From positions 372,001 to 436,000 of the forward strand of contig NZ_JAGDZB010000001.1 of assembly GCF_049116215.1 (NCBI RefSeq): a stretch of 64,000 nt of DNA, given 5' to 3'. Every line of letters starts with the position of its first letter. Position 1 is the first letter of the stretch. Origin of the DNA: Shimia sp049116215 (GTDB lineage Bacteria; Pseudomonadota; Alphaproteobacteria; Rhodobacterales; Rhodobacteraceae). Below are positions 61,018 to 64,000 of this stretch, piece after piece. Under the pieces are notes generated by a model, which was given only the letters and a program-made list of their open reading frames with translations, was not told where the DNA came from and ran no database searches. The translations under genes were made by a program, and so were the position numbers.

Positions 61018-61787
61018 GACAGGAACGCCTTTCCAATTACCGGTGTGGAGGCTTCCGCCATGTCGCGCGCCTCAATCGGGTCCGCCTCGCAGGCCAATTG
61101 CCCTGCTTCAACAGCCCCCATCATCGCTTTGGCCATCATCACCGGATCACCGGCTTTGGCCACCGCCGTGTTCAGCAACACCGCATCAAAGCCCAATTCC
61201 ATCGCCGCCGCTGCATGGCTTGGCAAGCCAATGCCTGCATCCACTACCAACGGCACCTCCGGGAACTCCGCCCGCATCGCCCGCAGCGCATAGGTGTTGT
61301 TGAGGCCCCGACCAGAGCCAATTGGCGCGCCCCAGGGCATCAGCACCTCACAACCCGCCTCGAGCAGACGCTCCCCCACGATCAAGTCTTCGGTGGTGTA
61401 GGGGAACACCTCAAAGCCGTCCTCGGACAGAATTCGCGCTGCCTCAACCAGTTGGAAGACATCCGGCTGCAAACTGTCGGTGTGGCCAATCAGCTCCAGT
61501 TTGATCCACTTGGTGTCAAACACCTCCCGCGCCATATGCGCGGTGGTCACCGCCTCTTTCACCGTGTGACAGCCTGCGGTGTTGGGCAGCACCAGCACGT
61601 CCAGATCCGCGATCATTTGCCAGAAAGTCTGCCCCGCGCCACCGGCACCTTCACGGCGCAAAGACACGGTTGCCACTCCTGCGCCGGAGGCCCGAAACGA
61701 CTCTTCCAAAATCGCCGGGCTTGGATATTGCGCCGTGCCCAGCATCAACGGGTTTGGCAGCTCAACACCATAAAACGTCTTGCCCAT
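61014..61787 (-). CDS. thiG: Thiazole synthase
   Basis: 257 residues. TIM-barrel enzyme that makes the thiazole phosphate from DXP, dehydroglycine and ThiS thiocarboxylate. Motifs: LMLGTAQYPSPAILEESFRASG, VSLRREGAG, LPNTAGCHTVKEAV, the Schiff-base Lys in KWIKLELIGH, VLMPWGAPIGSGRGLNN, and VVDAGIGLPSHAAAAMELGFDAVLLNTA. Three nt downstream of thiS. Confidence 0.96.
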   Translation of the reverse strand: MGKTFYGVELPNPLMLGTAQYPSPAILEESFRASGAGVATVSLRREGAGGAGQTFWQMIADLDVLVLPNTAGCHTVKEAVTTAHMAREVFDTKWIKLELIGHTDSLQPDVFQLVEAARILSEDGFEVFPYTTEDLIVGERLLEAGCEVLMPWGAPIGSGRGLNNTYALRAMRAEFPEVPLVVDAGIGLPSHAAAAMELGFDAVLLNTAVAKAGDPVMMAKAMMGAVEAGQLACEADPIEARDMAEASTPVIGKAFLS

Positions 61788-61790
61788 CGC

Positions 61791-61985
61791 TCAGCCCCCC
61801 TGCATCGGAGCAACCACTTCGACGCGGTCGCCATCCGCCAATGTCTGCGCCGTGCGCAAACCGGCAGGCACAAACTCTTCGTTGAGCGAGGTCGCCACGC
61901 GCCCCGAAAAGCCACACTCAGCCAAAAGCCCAGCCAAATCCGTGGCCGCCACCTCGCGGGCCTCTCCGTTAAGCACGATCTTCAT
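61791..61985 (-). CDS. thiS: Sulfur carrier protein ThiS
   Basis: 64 residues, ubiquitin fold, beginning at ATG 61983-61985 (complement) 17 nt inside the end of thiO. MKIVLNGEAREV start, FVPAGLRTAQTLADGDRVEVVAPMQGG-type ending with the essential C-terminal Gly-Gly that is adenylated by ThiF and thiocarboxylated. A much longer in-frame extension upstream runs through thiO and is rejected. Confidence 0.95.
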   Translation of the reverse strand: MKIVLNGEAREVAATDLAGLLAECGFSGRVATSLNEEFVPAGLRTAQTLADGDRVEVVAPMQGG

Positions 61986-62946
61986 CGACCATCTCCGAAT
62001 GAATGTTATGAAGCGCCAGATCGGCCACCCCTTTGGCCAGCGCAGGGGCCAGCAAATAGCCATGACGGTACAACCCGTTGGCGTAAATTGTCCGCCCAAG
62101 GCGGCGAATGCGCGGCAGGTTGTCCGGGAAGGCCGGGCGCAGATCGACGCCGATTTCCAGCACTTCCGCTTCGCCAAAGGCTGGATTTAACGCAAAAGCC
62201 GCGCTCAAGAGTTCCAGCATCGAGCGTGCGGTGATCCGGCTGCTGTCTTCGCTCTCAATCGAGGTCGCACCCAGCATGTAGACGCCCTCGCCACGTGGGA
62301 CGATGTAAAGCGGGATACGCGGGTGCAGCAGGCGCACGGGCCGGGTGATCTCCACATCCGGCGCGCGAATGATCAGCATTTCACCTTTCACGCCGCGCAG
62401 GTCATAGAGGTACTCCCGCGCCGACAGACCCCGACAATCAATCGCGTTCTCAAGGTTGGTCGGCGCGATCTTTTTGTGAAACTTCACGCCCTTTTCCGCC
62501 AAACCGCGATACAGGTCTTGCAAGGCCTTGCGCGGATCAAGATGGGCTTCGTCCTCAAAGAACAGCCCTTGCCCAAAGCCGTGCAAATCAGGCTCTAACG
62601 CGGCCACTTTCTCGCGACCAACCTCGGCAAAGCCTTCGGTACGCCGTGCAAACCGGCGCATGTCTGGCAGGTCGCGCTTGTTGGCAACCACCAGCGTGCC
62701 CGCCTTGGTCACCGTGGTGTGCGCCGACCACCAACCAATCGCGTCCTGCCCATGCCGCAGCACAGGTTCTTCGGCGTTTTCATACTCACACCACGGCGCC
62801 AACATGCCGCCCGCCCACCAGCTACACCCATGCGGGCCGGGCGGGCCAGCGGGATCAAACACCTGCACCTCGGCCCCACGCTCGACAAGCTCGGTGGCCA
62901 CGGCCAGACCAGCCACGCCAGCGCCTATGACAGAATAGGTTGTCAC
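61969..62946 (-). CDS. thiO: Glycine oxidase
   Basis: 325 residues. GTG at 62944-62946 overlaps the thiD stop (GTGA) and is preferred over a TTG 9 nt upstream. FAD-binding YSVIGAGVAGLAVATELVERG, then CSWWAGGMLAPWCE, AIDCRGLSARE, and RPAFPDNLPRIRRLGRTIYANGLYRHGYLLAPALAKGVADL near the end (split by conserved Gly/Arg/His). Oxidises glycine to the imine used by ThiG. Use of ThiO rather than ThiH indicates aerobic thiazole synthesis. Confidence 0.94.
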   Translation of the reverse strand: MTTYSVIGAGVAGLAVATELVERGAEVQVFDPAGPPGPHGCSWWAGGMLAPWCEYENAEEPVLRHGQDAIGWWSAHTTVTKAGTLVVANKRDLPDMRRFARRTEGFAEVGREKVAALEPDLHGFGQGLFFEDEAHLDPRKALQDLYRGLAEKGVKFHKKIAPTNLENAIDCRGLSAREYLYDLRGVKGEMLIIRAPDVEITRPVRLLHPRIPLYIVPRGEGVYMLGATSIESEDSSRITARSMLELLSAAFALNPAFGEAEVLEIGVDLRPAFPDNLPRIRRLGRTIYANGLYRHGYLLAPALAKGVADLALHNIHSEMVDEDRA

Positions 62947-63746
62947 GCTTTCCAAACCCGGTGGAAGTGGTGCAACGGCCCATGGCCTTTGCCAACGTTC
63001 AGATCATCGGCCGCCGCAATTGCACCCTGTAGGTACTCATGCGCCTCCGTCACCGCCTCCGTCATCGGCAAGCCCTTGGCCAGCCCGGCGGCAATCGACG
63101 ACGACAGCGTACAGCCGGTGCCATGGGTGTTTTTGGTCTGCTTGCGCGGCGCGGTCAGCTCCAGTTGCATACCTTCATAGGTCATCAGGTAGTCATGGCA
63201 GATGTCCCCATCCGCATGGCCACCCTTCATTAGCACCGCCTGTGCGCCCACCGCACACAACGCCTGCCCCTGTGCCACAACCTGCTCTTCGTTCGTGGCA
63301 AACTCCTCTTTCAGAAGCGCCGCCGACTCGGGCAGGTTGGGGGTGATCACCGTCGCGCGCGGCACGAGCACATCCCGCAGGGTCATCACGGCGTCCTCCG
63401 CCAACAGGCTGTCACCGGATTTCGCCACCATCACCGTGTCGAGCACCACCGGACCGGTGAAGTCGGCAATCGCGTCGGCCACCGTGTGTATGATCTCCGG
63501 CGTCGCCAGCATGCCAATCTTGATTGCACCCACGTTCATGTCCGACAGCACCGCGTCGATCTGCGCCCGCACTACGTCCAGCGGGATGGGATGCACCGCC
63601 GTAACGAACTGCGTGTTCTGCGCCGTCACCGCCGTGACCACACTGGTGCCAAAGGTGCCCAGCGCTGAAAACGCCTTCAAATCTGCCTGAATACCCGCAC
63701 CGCCGCCGCTGTCGGAGCCTGCAATTGTCAAAGCGATATCGGCCAT
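62943..63746 (-). CDS. thiD: HMP / HMP-phosphate kinase
   Basis: 267 residues. Ribokinase-fold kinase that phosphorylates HMP twice. LTIAGSDSGGGAGIQADLKAF, GTSVVTAVTAQNT, KIGMLATPEIIHTVADAI, TPNLPESAALL, and the catalytic-base region HGTGCTLSSSIAAGLAKG. First gene of the operon; its ribosome-binding site (GGGAG, 9 nt from ATG) lies in a hairpin downstream of a TPP riboswitch. Confidence 0.96.
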   Translation of the reverse strand: MADIALTIAGSDSGGGAGIQADLKAFSALGTFGTSVVTAVTAQNTQFVTAVHPIPLDVVRAQIDAVLSDMNVGAIKIGMLATPEIIHTVADAIADFTGPVVLDTVMVAKSGDSLLAEDAVMTLRDVLVPRATVITPNLPESAALLKEEFATNEEQVVAQGQALCAVGAQAVLMKGGHADGDICHDYLMTYEGMQLELTAPRKQTKNTHGTGCTLSSSIAAGLAKGLPMTEAVTEAHEYLQGAIAAADDLNVGKGHGPLHHFHRVWKA

Positions 63747-63756
63747 AAGTGACGTC

Positions 63757-63776
63757 TCCCAGTTTCAAAAACGGGA
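63757..63776 (-). promoter_or_regulatory. Hairpin covering the thiD Shine-Dalgarno sequence
   Basis: On the minus strand UCCC-GUUU-UUG-AAAC-U-GGGA forms an 8-bp stem (one bulge) whose 3' arm contains most of the GGGAG ribosome-binding site at 63756-63760. It lies between the riboswitch and thiD and is the likely expression platform for translational repression. Confidence 0.65.
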
Positions 63777-63808
63777 TTCCGCGCGGCAAAAACGTCATCT
63801 ACTTTGAC

Positions 63809-63899
63809 ACCGTTCCCTCCGCCGGTATTGCCCGGATCAGGTTCGATGGGTTTACGCCTAAGCGATTCTCAGCCCTGCCATGCAGAACACCCCAACGGT
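63809..63899 (-). ncRNA. TPP riboswitch (THI element)
   Basis: Read on the minus strand: P1 arms ACCGTT/AACGGT at the two ends, GGGGTG near the 5' side, the conserved CTGAGA (63868-63873 region), and ACCTGATCCGGG...TAATACCGGCG followed by GGAGGGA. These are the hallmark TPP-binding elements. It ends 62 nt before thiD and should shut off the operon when thiamine pyrophosphate is high. Confidence 0.95.
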
Positions 63900-63906
63900 T
63901 ATCTGC

Positions 63907-63935
63907 CTCTTAGACAAAGCCATCCCCCACGTCAA
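63907..63935 (-). promoter_or_regulatory. Candidate promoter for the thiamine operon
   Basis: On the minus strand TTGACG (63935-63930) is followed after 17 nt by TAAGAG (63912-63907), just upstream of the riboswitch. The -35 is good and the -10 is poor (three of six), so this is tentative. The remaining bases to 64000 show no gene. Confidence 0.4.
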
Positions 63936-64000
63936 TCGCTGCGCCTCACAGGCATAAGCCCCCACCGATTGCGCGGTGAGGGCCAACGGCCAAAGGAGTG

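Overview
The window looks like a chromosomal segment of a marine alphaproteobacterium of the Roseobacter group (Rhodobacteraceae). The evidence is high G+C content, dense GTG/ATGA-coupled operons, the style of the zinc and thiamine loci, and a large exopolysaccharide (EPS) locus containing one PKS/NRPS operon. The genus cannot be fixed from sequence alone. I see no tRNA, rRNA, CRISPR array or intact insertion sequence.

Layout. 1-5.2 kb holds housekeeping and regulatory genes: rnhB, two small exported proteins, a membrane-anchored winged-helix protein, a DUF427-adenylate cyclase and a LacI-type regulator. 5.2-10.6 kb is a minus-strand glycan cluster with an alpha/beta-hydrolase-like protein and three glycosyltransferases. 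One of these ends in a transposase-type helix-turn-helix and another is internally duplicated. 10.7-12.4 kb is an orphan Tat-exported family-5 solute-binding protein. 12.4-15.6 kb is the zinc uptake locus znuA < > zur-znuC-znuB around a shared Zur operator. 15.7-17.0 kb is a class C beta-lactamase-like serine hydrolase.

17.1-53.3 kb is a surface/extracellular polysaccharide locus. It has a secreted SGNH/GH-like/RTX enzyme, glycosyltransferases (GT2, GT4, WecG/TagA), a Wzx-type flippase, a Wzz-type chain-length protein, an ExoY-type priming transferase, a Wzy-like polymerase/ligase, acyl- and acetyltransferases, sugar oxidoreductases/epimerases and a CpsD-like ATPase without the Walker A lysine. 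No outer-membrane OPX exporter is visible. Inside it (22.5-35.3 kb) is a four-gene translationally coupled operon: a PKS (KS-AT-KR-DH-ACP-TE), a GT2, an NRPS (formyltransferase - C remnant - A domain with an embedded luciferase-like monooxygenase - PCP) and an Sfp-type PPTase. The A-domain residues read DILQMGMIWK, very close to the glycine code. This is the most interesting part of the window.

53.3-56.2 kb is a hybrid histidine kinase overlapping a PotD-like binding protein with no permease, a probable sensory pair. 56.4-63.9 kb is a minus-strand ten-gene thiamine operon, thiD-thiO-thiS-thiG-thiE-thiF-thiY-tenA-thiZ-thiX. It is headed by a TPP riboswitch whose apparent expression platform is a hairpin covering the thiD Shine-Dalgarno sequence. 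The operon combines thiazole synthesis, phosphate coupling and pyrimidine salvage; thiC is not in the window.
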